This document shows positions 1-7,674 of a stretch of DNA of 10,546 nt, in pieces (the stretch's first letter is position 1; each line of letters begins with the position of its first letter). The notes under the pieces are model-generated. The model saw only the letters and a program-made list of their open reading frames with translations. It made no database searches and was not told the DNA's origin. A program made the position numbers and the translations under genes. This stretch comes from an uncultured Clostridia bacterium (lineage in GTDB: Bacteria > Bacillota > Clostridia > UBA1381): NCBI GenBank assembly GCA_945948775.1, contig CAMFCK010000011.1, forward strand, positions 1 to 10,546, in the 5' to 3' direction.

Positions 1-1491
1 CAGATACTTTGACCTCGCTCTTACCGTTGCCTGATCATTTACGAAAAACGCTCTTGTATCATCTATGTCAGCAGGCGCGCTCCATATCCTGTCATCTACC
101 TTCTCCCAGCCGGTAATCTTAACTCCGCCGCTTATTATCGGCAAATCGTTTTCATCGCCGCGGTAGATAACCCTATACCCGTTTGCTCCTGCACCGTCTG
201 TGCCTATCTTTAATTTTTCGGAAATCGGATAGTATCCTGAGGCAATATTGATTACAATATCACCCTGCATTTCGCTGCGTATTTTCTTAACCGCTTCATT
301 TGCTGCCTCAAGTGTTTTAAAGGGTGCTGCCTCGCTCCCGTCATTTTCGTCATTGCCGCTGTTTGAAACATACAGCTCCCTCCAGACAGGATTTGCCTTC
401 TCCTCCGTGTCCGCATCTTCACTCTCCTGCTCCTTCGGAGGATAACTGTCATAGTCGAGAATTGCCGGATCTATTGCCCCGTCCTTTGTTATTTCTATTC
501 GTATTGAGTCAACATTCAGCTGTGATGATGCCTCAAGCTTAATTTTGTGCTGTCCCTCGCAAAGCCATACTCTGCCAACCTCGTTTGGGGCGTAGCTGCC
601 CGTCCCGACAACATCAGCCGTCATGGGGTATTTGTAATCATCAATGTATAGCTTAACTCCGCTTGTTGTTGCTGAATTTAATGAAATTTTAAAGCTGTTT
701 GCGACCTCATTTTCCACCGTATATACAGCATATTCCCTGTCCTGAAGCGCAAGATAGTATTCCTCATTCTTAACAATCTCACCGATATCAAGCTGATCGT
801 TTTTTCTGTATTTTCTTAAATTGTTTTCTCCGTCAACAGAATAGCTGCCGTTTGCACCAAGGTCATAATCTTCTGCCTGAATCACACACGGTATATTGTG
901 TGTACGGTAAGCGCCTTCCTTCCTGCTGAAGTCAACCTTGATTTCGTCAGCGCTTTCTATAATAACGCTTCTGAAATTAATACCACGCTTAATCTGTTCA
1001 ATCTTCATTACATGCGTACCCTCGCTGAGGAAAACAGTACCGATCTCTGTTACGGTACAATCCTGCCATGAGCCTGAGGTCTCCAGAACATTCTGTATTC
1101 CCTGGGTATCGTCAAAGGTTATCTTTGTTGTGGCATCAGTATTTGTGGTGGCATAATATGCCGAGATAATATAGTTTCCGGTTTTTTCTACCTGAAGTGT
1201 GTACTTTGTCCACTCGCCTGCATTAAAGCCAATAACAACTCCGTCATTACCGTCATAAAAATTCATTTTTACATCTGTACCGCGGTCGTTGTATTTGCCC
1301 TGCCAGGTGTCCGTCTGATACCCGGAATAAGTTTCTCCCTGTTCTCCTATGTCAAAGTCACATATGTTGATTTCACCGGGCGCGGTATGCTTTTTAAACG
1401 GCGATGAGGCATGTACAGCAGACTGCGGTAATATTCCGGTAAGAATTGTTATTGATATTATCAACTGTAACAATCGGGTTATTGATTTCAT
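1..1491 (-). CDS. Secreted protein with two CBM6/35-like modules and a right-handed beta-helix domain (3' end beyond window)
   Basis: The frame is open from ATG at 1491 to the left edge, giving 497 residues with no stop. Residues 1-28 form a signal peptide with likely cleavage after VHA. Residues ~41-180 look like a CBM6/35-type beta-sandwich (GEWTKYT at 92-98, then a typical V-x-x-x-G-N-Y strand). Residues ~200-325 are a second such module, opening with IQAEDYDLG at 204. An acidic, proline-containing linker follows to ~372. From 373 (LYVSNSGNDENDGS) the sequence is the start of a right-handed parallel beta-helix of the secreted polysaccharide lyase/glycosidase type, including FVNDQATVRARS near the edge. 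The catalytic part is outside, so lyase and glycosidase cannot be told apart. GGAG at 1498-1501 sits 6 bases before the ATG and supports this start. The gene is last in the visible operon, separated from the binding-protein gene by a terminator-like hairpin. Likely role: extracellular attack on a polysaccharide whose products the neighbouring importer takes up. Confidence 0.85.
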   Translation of the reverse strand, partial: MKSITRLLQLIISITILTGILPQSAVHASSPFKKHTAPGEINICDFDIGEQGETYSGYQTDTWQGKYNDRGTDVKMNFYDGNDGVVIGFNAGEWTKYTLQVEKTGNYIISAYYATTNTDATTKITFDDTQGIQNVLETSGSWQDCTVTEIGTVFLSEGTHVMKIEQIKRGINFRSVIIESADEIKVDFSRKEGAYRTHNIPCVIQAEDYDLGANGSYSVDGENNLRKYRKNDQLDIGEIVKNEEYYLALQDREYAVYTVENEVANSFKISLNSATTSGVKLYIDDYKYPMTADVVGTGSYAPNEVGRVWLCEGQHKIKLEASSQLNVDSIRIEITKDGAIDPAILDYDSYPPKEQESEDADTEEKANPVWRELYVSNSGNDENDGSEAAPFKTLEAANEAVKKIRSEMQGDIVINIASGYYPISEKLKIGTDGAGANGYRVIYRGDENDLPIISGGVKITGWEKVDDRIWSAPADIDDTRAFFVNDQATVRARSKYL

Positions 1492-1575
1492 ATTAATCTC
1501 CATTCTTCCGCCGTGAAAGCGGCAATATCATAACGAGGAAGACCTGCTCTAAGTCTGACTTTGTGTTTAAACAAC

Positions 1576-1607
1576 GAAAACAGGCAAGAGACCTCCCGCC
1601 TGTTTTC
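1576..1607 (-). terminator. Rho-independent terminator or attenuator after the solute-binding protein gene
   Basis: A perfect 10-bp inverted repeat, GAAAACAGGC and GCCTGTTTTC, with a 12-base loop. On the minus strand its 3' arm ends in TTTTC and is followed by a T-rich stretch. It lies about 70 bases past the stop of the binding-protein gene and about 85 bases before the next gene's start. No convincing promoter was found in the gap. I therefore read it as a partial terminator that lowers expression of the downstream CBM/beta-helix gene relative to the binding protein, though full termination with an unseen promoter is possible. Confidence 0.65.
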
Positions 1608-1676
1608 CGCTTGTCTTTCCCCGGTCTTGCTGCCGGACAGCAGAGGTCATATGCCGCCCGACACCGCTTTATTCAA

Positions 1677-3527
1677 TCATTCAGATTCGTTTTTCAGCTG
1701 TTCGTTCAGCGCTTTCGCAACCTCTGTACATTTTTCCTCCATCAAGTCAATATCAACTATCTGATACAGTGCGTCAACTGCCTCGCCCCATTTTGTATCG
1801 AACTCACTTTCTGATGCTGCAAGAGCCATTTTGAATTTTGCCTCCCACTGCTCGCGCTTGCCCCAGAAGGTTACGACCTCAGGTATCTCCGCATACGCAG
1901 CATCCCATATTTGCGTCTGTGCATATGTTTTAACATTTTTCACATGTTCGCTGTTGCTTGTAAACTTAAAGCCCTTGTTAAGCCGCGGCAGACTGTAGTC
2001 AACCACTCTGTGCATAACCTGTGCGTTATAATGGTCAACGGTTGTCGGTATGACCGCCATAAGTCCGCCTTCTCCCTGAAGTCCCATTCTTTCATTTTCA
2101 TCAGGCAGCGCAGAGGCGTCGCCTTCAATAAAGAACTTATTAAATCTCTCGTCCTTAAACTTCAGCTTTCCGTCCTCGGTCTCAACATAAAGCCCCGCTT
2201 CCTCAGGTCCCCAGTTTCTTACCTTATCATACTCAGCGGTGAACTGAACATTGATCCAGTTTAGCACCTGCTTAAGCTCGTCCTCAGAAAGAGTCTTTAA
2301 GATACAGATAGCATCCGTCCAGTATTCCTTTTCCTGAAATGCCGGATAATCCTCCATATTCGGAACCTGGGTTATAAAGGGACGGAATCTGAAGGAGGCA
2401 CCCTTTGCCTCAAGCTCGCTGTTTATTTTGTCAGGCTTATCCACAGCAAACAGCGGACAAATCGCATACTGACCGTTAAGAATTTTCTCTTTAAACTGAG
2501 ATGTTGTATGCGCAAGGCTTGCCGCCTCTATAACACCGTCATTGACCATCTTGTTCTGAGTCTTTGCCGCCTGCTTTATCACATCGCCTACAAGGGGAAT
2601 TTCATATCTGCCCTTGTTCTCATTCCATGTACCGGTGTATGTATGATTTTTATAGCCGTACATATCCGCTCCGAGATAGGTAAGCGCACCCCAGTTGTCA
2701 CCGCCGTCATAGCCGAAAGCATACACGGTTTTGCCGTTATCCGCCTTATATCCCTTATCCTTGATTTTATACATAAAGTCAATAAATTCTTCTGTTGTAT
2801 AGATAGGGATATCCAGCAGCTCATCTCCGATTGGGTGATCGGTAGTTTTCAGCATCTGCATAAGCTCGTCGTAGCTTTTCGCCTCCGGGAAGAAATCCTT
2901 GATAATATCATCTCTTACCCAAAAACAGTTTGTTGCGTTAAATGTAACATCCGTAACGTATGTTTTGGTAAGGTTTTTGATAAAATCTATCTCCTCCTGC
3001 TCAAGGTCAGGATAAATCTCGTCTCTAGGCGATGACTTATACGGTATACCGAGAATCTTTCCGTCAACCGAAATTGCGTCCCAGAACTCACTTGGCGTTC
3101 TTCTCCACACCTCCGGGGCATATTCCTGTATCATTTCCGGTGTAAGCTCCCAAATCTGATTAATCTCCTTAAGCTTTGCAAAATGTGCCGGTCCCTGACC
3201 GCCGCTGCAATGAATAATGTCGGGCAGATTATTGCCCGCAACCAGCTTTGCAAGCTTTGTATCCCATTGTCCGCCGTCATTTCCGTACATATTTTCAACG
3301 GTAACATTTGTCTTTTTCTTCAGCCAGTCTGCAACAATGTCATTGCTGATCGGTGTTTTCGGGGAGTAATCTGTACCCTGCGTTTCCCAGACGGTAAGCT
3401 TCAGCATTTCCCCGGACGCATAGCCGTCTTTGGAAACACTCTCCTTTTTTCCGCAGCCTGCCATAGGAGCTGCAATTGCCGCTGCAAGTATTAAAGCGGT
3501 TATTCTTTTCGTTGCCTTCATAGTCAT
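1677..3527 (-). CDS. Extracellular solute-binding lipoprotein of a carbohydrate ABC importer (LplA/YtcQ-like)
   Basis: A 616-residue lipoprotein that would capture an oligosaccharide outside the cell and pass it to the two permeases encoded just upstream. The N-terminus is a lipoprotein signal: Lys/Arg, a hydrophobic stretch, then lipobox MAGC with the acylated Cys at 25, followed by a polar GKKESVSKDG linker. The mature part starts LKLTVWETQGTDYSP and continues with DIVADWLKKKTNVTVE and GNNLPDII, the pattern of family 1-type (LplA group) sugar-binding proteins. It is somewhat longer than the roughly 500-550 residues I expect for this group. Two starts are possible, ATG at 3527 or in-frame ATG at 3521. 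AGGA motifs lie at workable distances for both, so the exact start is uncertain by two residues. It is separated from the permease gene by 69 bases and followed by a hairpin. The ligand cannot be read from sequence; pectin- or plant-cell-wall-derived oligosaccharides are an inference from neighbours. Confidence 0.9.
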   Translation of the reverse strand: MTMKATKRITALILAAAIAAPMAGCGKKESVSKDGYASGEMLKLTVWETQGTDYSPKTPISNDIVADWLKKKTNVTVENMYGNDGGQWDTKLAKLVAGNNLPDIIHCSGGQGPAHFAKLKEINQIWELTPEMIQEYAPEVWRRTPSEFWDAISVDGKILGIPYKSSPRDEIYPDLEQEEIDFIKNLTKTYVTDVTFNATNCFWVRDDIIKDFFPEAKSYDELMQMLKTTDHPIGDELLDIPIYTTEEFIDFMYKIKDKGYKADNGKTVYAFGYDGGDNWGALTYLGADMYGYKNHTYTGTWNENKGRYEIPLVGDVIKQAAKTQNKMVNDGVIEAASLAHTTSQFKEKILNGQYAICPLFAVDKPDKINSELEAKGASFRFRPFITQVPNMEDYPAFQEKEYWTDAICILKTLSEDELKQVLNWINVQFTAEYDKVRNWGPEEAGLYVETEDGKLKFKDERFNKFFIEGDASALPDENERMGLQGEGGLMAVIPTTVDHYNAQVMHRVVDYSLPRLNKGFKFTSNSEHVKNVKTYAQTQIWDAAYAEIPEVVTFWGKREQWEAKFKMALAASESEFDTKWGEAVDALYQIVDIDLMEEKCTEVAKALNEQLKNESE

Positions 3528-3596
3528 TTCCTTTCCTGATTAAAACTAAGAAAAATATATTTTGCTTTCTGATACCAATAATTCCGAAAAAGGATG

Positions 3597-4487
3597 TTAT
3601 TCCTTTACAGCCCCCAATGTAACGCCTGTTACAAAATATTTTTGCAGAAATGGATACACCAGAATGATCGGAATTGTTGTTATCATAAGCGTTGCAGCAG
3701 TTATCGACTGAGATGTAGGCTGCGAAACCTCATCAAGTCCTTTATTCATGGTTATTTGCAGTGCCATCTCCTGTGCTGTTTCACTTTCCTTTATAAGCCG
3801 CATCATAAGATATTGAAGCGGATACAGATTCTTATCGGTCACATACATAAGAGTTGTTGTCCAGTCGTTCCAGTTCTGAACCGATACCCATAGCGCTACT
3901 GTTGCAAGCACCGGAAGCGAAAGAGGCATAGCAATTTTAAACATTATCTGTATGTCATTTGCACCGTCAAGCTTTGCGCTCTCCTCCAGCGAATCCGGAA
4001 TCGACTGTAAAAAAGACCGAATAATAATCATATTATAAAACAGAAACAGTCCGGGCAGAATATAAACCCAGAAAGAATTTATAAGATGATAGGTTCTGAG
4101 CATAAGATAAATAGGTATTACGCCGGCTGAAATATAGCTAGGTATCATCAGTAAAAGCGTAAGACCGCGCCGGAACGGCAGCCCCTTTCTGGTCAGTCCG
4201 TAAGCTGCGGCATAGGTAACCAGCAGACTCAGCACCGTTGCTATAACAACCCTTAATACTGAAATTGTGAGCGCACCCTTTAAAGAAGGATTTGTCAATA
4301 CGCCCTTATAATTTTCCAATGTAAACTTTCTCGGAAATATAGTTATTCCGCCCATAGTCGAGTCCATGCCGTCATTGAACGATATTGCCAGCTGATTTAA
4401 AAACGGATATATCGTTACGAAACACAGAAATATCATAAAAAGGATATTGCATACATTGAAGATTATTTCTGATTTGCTTTTTTTCAT
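3597..4487 (-). CDS. Carbohydrate ABC transporter permease, LplC/YtcP type
   Basis: A 296-residue inner-membrane permease with about six transmembrane segments, starting with a hydrophobic helix at ~10-30 (VCNILFMIFLCFVTIYPF). The cytoplasmic EAA loop, which docks the ATPase, is clear near residues 167-190: EESAKLDGANDIQIMFKIAMPL. The C-terminus GVTLGAVKE is characteristic of the LplC/YtcP/YesQ group. Length is normal for the family. It pairs with the permease encoded 16 bases upstream. Its Shine-Dalgarno AAAGGAG overlaps that gene's stop codon, so translation is probably coupled. A weak AAAGGA...TCCTTT dyad with a short T run straddles its own stop. Substrate unknown; related Bacillus subtilis systems import rhamnogalacturonan fragments, which fits the GH105 remnant nearby but does not prove the substrate. 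Confidence 0.93.
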   Translation of the reverse strand: MKKSKSEIIFNVCNILFMIFLCFVTIYPFLNQLAISFNDGMDSTMGGITIFPRKFTLENYKGVLTNPSLKGALTISVLRVVIATVLSLLVTYAAAYGLTRKGLPFRRGLTLLLMIPSYISAGVIPIYLMLRTYHLINSFWVYILPGLFLFYNMIIIRSFLQSIPDSLEESAKLDGANDIQIMFKIAMPLSLPVLATVALWVSVQNWNDWTTTLMYVTDKNLYPLQYLMMRLIKESETAQEMALQITMNKGLDEVSQPTSQSITAATLMITTIPIILVYPFLQKYFVTGVTLGAVKE

Positions 4488-4498
4488 TCGGTATACAT

Positions 4499-4505
4499 CT
4501 CCTTT
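4499..4505 (-). promoter_or_regulatory. Shine-Dalgarno of the LplC-type gene, overlapping the LplB-type stop codon
   Basis: AAAGGAG lies here on the minus strand, sharing bases with the TAA stop (4504-4506) of the upstream permease gene and 11 bases before the ATG at 4487. The overlap suggests that ribosomes ending the first permease reinitiate on the second, which would keep the two membrane subunits near 1:1. Confidence 0.7.
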
Positions 4506-5469
4506 ACCAGATACTTGAGCCGCTGAGCCTTTTACTCAGAGCATTTGCGCCAAGGACAAGAGCAATATTGGCAATACCCTGCGCAAGTCCGAAGGCTGTT
4601 GCAAGTCCGTATTCGCCGTTTTCAATACCCTGACGATATACAAGAGTATTTATTACCTCTGTTTTTTCCTGCGTGAATACATTTTGGAAGCCGTAAACCT
4701 GTTCAAAATTGGTGTTAACAAGCTGACCGGCAGACATAATGAAAACAATAATTATCGTCTCGCTTATACACGGTATTGTGATGTTGATAACACGTCTGAA
4801 CTTCCCGCAGCCGTCAACGTCTGCCGCCTCGTAAAGCGTCTGGTCGATTCCTGCTATCGAAGCCAGAAATACAACAGAAGACCAGCCGACATTCTTCCAT
4901 ATGTTAGTTGTAAAAATAATAGGAAGAAAATACTTTGAATCCATCAGCGGGTCGCTGTACTGAAAATCAGTACCGAAAAGCTTAACAAGCAAATCGTTTA
5001 TCGGACCCTCAGCAGCAAGGAAGCTGTAGCAAAGACCGATCACAGATATCCAGGACAAAAAGTGCGGCATATATGATACCGTCTGTACTACCTTTTTAAA
5101 TTTCAGATTATTCAGCTCATTGAACAGCAGAGCAAGAATGATCGGAAACGGGAAACCGATAACAAGGTTTGTAAATCCGTATATCAGCGTATTTTTTATT
5201 GCGTCAAGCATTTGCGGCTGCCTGAATACCTGAATAAAGTTTCCTAATCCCACCCATTCGCTGTTTATTATCGCTTTTATTATATTTGGATCGCTCAATA
5301 CCGTTTCAAAATTAAAGTTCTTGAACGCAATTATAATACCTGCAAGCGGAAAATATGAGAACATCAGTGTGAGCACGACCGCAGGCAGGATCATGATATA
5401 AGCATATCTGAACCGTTTTACCTCTGCAAATGCTGTCTTTTGCCTTATACGCTTTGCGTACTTTTCCAT
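4504..5469 (-). CDS. Carbohydrate ABC transporter permease, LplB/YteP type
   Basis: A 321-residue membrane permease with a basic cytoplasmic N-terminus (MEKYAKRIRQK) and about six transmembrane helices, the first at ~25-50 (YIMILPAVVLTLMFSYFPL). Family marks are PLAGIIIAFKNFN after helix 1, the periplasm-side SYMPHFLSWI, and the EAA loop YEAADVDGCGKFRRVINITIP that contacts the ATPase. Length is normal for LplB/YteP/YesP. The ATG at 5469 is preceded by AAAGGA about 10 bases upstream. It forms the heteromeric channel with the LplC-type protein encoded immediately downstream. No ATPase gene lies next to it, as is common for this transporter class, which generally relies on a shared MsmX-type ATPase. 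A strong stem-loop separates it from the secreted CBM-protein gene before it. Confidence 0.93.
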   Translation of the reverse strand: MEKYAKRIRQKTAFAEVKRFRYAYIMILPAVVLTLMFSYFPLAGIIIAFKNFNFETVLSDPNIIKAIINSEWVGLGNFIQVFRQPQMLDAIKNTLIYGFTNLVIGFPFPIILALLFNELNNLKFKKVVQTVSYMPHFLSWISVIGLCYSFLAAEGPINDLLVKLFGTDFQYSDPLMDSKYFLPIIFTTNIWKNVGWSSVVFLASIAGIDQTLYEAADVDGCGKFRRVINITIPCISETIIIVFIMSAGQLVNTNFEQVYGFQNVFTQEKTEVINTLVYRQGIENGEYGLATAFGLAQGIANIALVLGANALSKRLSGSSIW

Positions 5470-5500
5470 ATGTCGCCAATCCTTTCGCGAATTTAATCAC

Positions 5501-5538
5501 ATCACAGCCTGCAAACACAATCGCTCACAGGCTGTGAT
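5501..5538 (-). promoter_or_regulatory. Intergenic stem-loop between the CBM-protein gene and the permease genes
   Basis: A perfect 11-bp inverted repeat, ATCACAGCCTG (5501-5511) and CAGGCTGTGAT (5528-5538), with a 16-base loop. It lies in the 93-base gap after the first gene's stop. Neither strand has a convincing T run after the stem, so it is not a standard terminator. A partial terminator or an RNA 3'-end stabiliser for the upstream mRNA is more likely. It may explain how one promoter could give much CBM protein and less permease. Confidence 0.5.
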
Positions 5539-5562
5539 AAATCTAGATCTATATTATGCCGG

Positions 5563-7407
5563 TTATTTATTTGAAAGACTGTCGCACATAGGCTTTAATG
5601 ATTCCCCACGCAAGACAATGCACTTTACCAAAGTAACGCCTGTACCGGCAAAAATTGAAACCTCTTTACCTGTAGTTTTGCCGTCCGCCGGTGTGGTAAC
5701 CGTAGTCTTTGTGACGTTTACAAGCCTGTTGCTGCTGTCAAATTCTGCCATATAGATATCAAAGCTATCCTGCACATTTTCTTGATTATCTGCGAGTAAG
5801 GCATTCCCTCTTTCACCGGCATTTATTTCAAATTTATCCTCGCCGCTATCATTGTATAAATATCCCTCTTTTATTGAGCAGCCGGTCTTTGCCTCCGGTA
5901 CAAATATAATATCCGTAATCATAATGTCCTTTGTAAACTTAAGGGTAAGATATGCTGTTTTCCCATCGCTTTCCAATGTTCCGATTTTAGCAGTTGTATA
6001 TGTGCTCCAGCCGCCTGTGCTCTCAAGGTCGGCAGAAATCGCATCGCCGTTTCCGAGCTTCATCGTTACCGTTGATTTACGGTCACACGTGTATTTCAAA
6101 TACACATCATACTTCCATGCGTCTGCGGTAATCTTATATGAGGCAGTATCAGCCGGTCTTATGGTTGCATCTGTTACAGACGCATTTGATACACCCGACT
6201 TATCCCATGTTGAAAACTTATGCGGCTGAGTTTCCCATTCAGGAGTATCGTCCACGCTTGTTGCATCGTCAAAGTCCAATGATGAGAAGGTGGTTTGCGC
6301 ATCGCTGCTGATAACTATTCCCTTATCAAATTCAAATCTGGAATAGTCGATTATATATCCGTTGTTTGAATAATGTGTATTATTATCCTCGTCATATCCG
6401 GTACCATAGCACTTTGTTCCTATTGTAATAGTATTAACACCTTCCACAAGTTCAACTGCTCCGACCTCAATTTCATGGAAATCATTCATGAAGTCTGCGC
6501 CTGCCGTTGCCTTCGTTAAGGTTACATATGTTTCTGTTCCGTTTACTGTTATATTTGCTCTCATTTTGCCGGCTCTCCACTCCTGAACATTGTAGGAGAG
6601 TACCATATTATATATTCCTGCCGTTTCAGCCTTTACCTTATATGTATAATAAACAGTATCTCCTGCTTTTGCCTTGTTTTGTCCGGTAAATACCGATTTT
6701 ACAGTTCCGTCGCCGGTTCCCCACGAGGGCTGCTCTTCTGATGCCTTAGGTATTGCCGAAAGCTGCGTTACTGTCGTACCGTCCACAGCTGTGTAGGAAA
6801 TAAAGTCTTCGCCCTCAATTTTGAAATTTTCGCCAACAACCGGCAAATCATCATCAGGATTATGTGCAGTCACCGGTGTGAGCGTGTAGTAATCGGTGTA
6901 GGCATTGAAGTTTTTGTTTATTGTGCTAATGGTAAATGTAATTGTGTTGCTGCCGTCAACCAACTCAACCTCGCCAAGCACGGAATCTACATATTCCACG
7001 CCGTGGCTGCTTCCTGCTACTTTTGTTGAGTTTGCCGTAACCAGAGCGCCTCCGTTTACCGAAAAGGTGTAAGGCGCATCTCTGTCACAGCTGTTGTTGA
7101 CAGAAAGAGTGTACGCACCGGCAGATGCATCAAAGGTATAGGTATAGCTGTCATGCAGCGCAAAGTTAATTATAGTATGTGCAGTGTCCACGTATTGAAG
7201 CCCGTCCTCTGCAAGAGGTCTTTGAGAGTGAACCAGAGGGTTTCCGTTTGCGTCGATTGTATCGCTGAGGTCAACATGCTTTTCCGATGGTGCTTCCGCC
7301 TGGATGATGATTGCATCATCAGAAGCCGCTGACACAGACATTGCCGGTATTGCCGACAACGCTACAGCAGCCGATACAAGGAATGATACTAACTTTTTGT
7401 TTTTCAT
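5563..7407 (-). CDS. Large secreted non-catalytic carbohydrate-binding-like protein, first gene of the importer operon
   Basis: A 614-residue protein with a clear signal peptide (residues 1-27/28, MKNKK, hydrophobic core, SVSA). I see no enzyme motif. It reads as consecutive beta-sandwich modules: one at ~33-180 (IIIQAEAPS, EVELVDGSNTITFTI), a CBM6/35-like one at ~195-365 (FKIEGEDF, VYYTYKVKAETAGIYNMVLS, VELVEGVNTITIG), and a third at ~390-500 (STWDKSGVSNASV, ADAWKYDVYLKYTCDRKS, ITDIIFVPEA). The last ~105 residues, ending VKCIVLRGESLKPMCDS, resemble the short C-terminal domain with a K-x-x-x-W-D...LKP ending seen in secreted clostridial CAZymes; here the usual Trp is absent. There is no lipobox, SLH, LPXTG or C-terminal membrane helix, so it is either released or held on the surface by binding. 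AGGAAAGGG about 8 bases before ATG 7407 supports the start, and the promoter lies ~70 bases upstream. A glycan-capture role is inferred; the exact CBM families are uncertain. Confidence 0.85.
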   Translation of the reverse strand: MKNKKLVSFLVSAAVALSAIPAMSVSAASDDAIIIQAEAPSEKHVDLSDTIDANGNPLVHSQRPLAEDGLQYVDTAHTIINFALHDSYTYTFDASAGAYTLSVNNSCDRDAPYTFSVNGGALVTANSTKVAGSSHGVEYVDSVLGEVELVDGSNTITFTISTINKNFNAYTDYYTLTPVTAHNPDDDLPVVGENFKIEGEDFISYTAVDGTTVTQLSAIPKASEEQPSWGTGDGTVKSVFTGQNKAKAGDTVYYTYKVKAETAGIYNMVLSYNVQEWRAGKMRANITVNGTETYVTLTKATAGADFMNDFHEIEVGAVELVEGVNTITIGTKCYGTGYDEDNNTHYSNNGYIIDYSRFEFDKGIVISSDAQTTFSSLDFDDATSVDDTPEWETQPHKFSTWDKSGVSNASVTDATIRPADTASYKITADAWKYDVYLKYTCDRKSTVTMKLGNGDAISADLESTGGWSTYTTAKIGTLESDGKTAYLTLKFTKDIMITDIIFVPEAKTGCSIKEGYLYNDSGEDKFEINAGERGNALLADNQENVQDSFDIYMAEFDSSNRLVNVTKTTVTTPADGKTTGKEVSIFAGTGVTLVKCIVLRGESLKPMCDSLSNK

Positions 7408-7432
7408 AACAATCGCCCTTTCCTTTTTATAT

Positions 7433-7467
7433 TTTATGCAACACCTGCATAAACAGCGTGTTGTTTA
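7433..7467 (-). promoter_or_regulatory. Two abutting dyads in the operon leader (operator or leader hairpins)
   Basis: Between the -10 box and the ribosome binding site are two inverted repeats that share a few bases. The first is TTTATGCA-5-TGCATAAA (7433-7453), a perfect 8-bp dyad. The second is TAAACA-6-TGTTTA (7450-7467). A third possible pairing, CAACAC with GTGTTG, would join the two and exclude them. The second dyad lies at the expected transcription start, which suits a repressor operator; the first could equally be a leader hairpin. They do not match a CcpA cre site well. No regulator gene lies in the window. Confidence 0.5.
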
Positions 7468-7474
7468 TAGTTTA

Positions 7475-7502
7475 ATTATAGCATAATAATTTATTTTGCA
7501 AA
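7475..7502 (-). promoter_or_regulatory. Sigma-A promoter of the importer operon (extended -10)
   Basis: On the minus strand, TATAAT (7475-7480) is preceded by TG with one base between, giving a perfect extended -10 element. A weak -35 match, TTTGCA, lies 16 bases upstream (7497-7502). The surrounding DNA is strongly A+T rich. The predicted start of transcription, near 7468, leaves about a 60-base leader before the CBM-protein ATG. A weak -35 with an extended -10 suits an activated or repressed inducible promoter. Confidence 0.75.
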
Positions 7503-7577
7503 GTATTAAATCTAACTATTGAATGCACCGAATGTGATTTTTTTAGCAGTACAAGCAGCTTTTACGTTTCTGAAAAG

Positions 7578-7595
7578 TGTAAAATAAGCGGGCTG
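7578..7595 (+). repeat. Left copy of a near-identical 18/19-base direct repeat
   Basis: TGTAAAATAAGCGGGCTG here recurs at 10039-10057 as TGTAAAATAAGCCGGGCTG, differing by one extra C. The neighbouring bases are not alike. The two copies, in the same orientation, lie outside all three gene remnants. The surrounding stretch 7503-7674 holds no gene that I can see. Confidence 0.55.
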
Positions 7596-7674
7596 AAAAA
7601 AACTTCAATACTTAAAACGGACTTCATCCAAAAAAATCGCCCGGATCGTTTAAGAGCATAAACACAGAAAATCG

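Noticed and set aside
2508..3035. 175-aa plus-strand open frame opposite the solute-binding protein gene
   Set aside because: It is the complement of a well-supported coding region, and its Cys-, Arg- and Leu-rich composition matches no family that I recognise.
4484..4498. Four-codon leader frame ATG TAT ACC GAA TGA overlapping the LplC-type start
   Set aside because: The Shine-Dalgarno directly abuts this ATG, leaving no spacer, so initiation there is implausible; it is a chance overlap.
5512..5527. Loop sequence resembling part of a lac-type operator (TGTGAGCGATTGTG on the minus strand)
   Set aside because: It has no dyad symmetry of its own, sits inside a hairpin loop after a stop codon and is not near a promoter.
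7433..7467. CcpA cre site in the operon leader
   Set aside because: Neither strand matches the central CG with TGNAAN and NNNNCA arms well enough.
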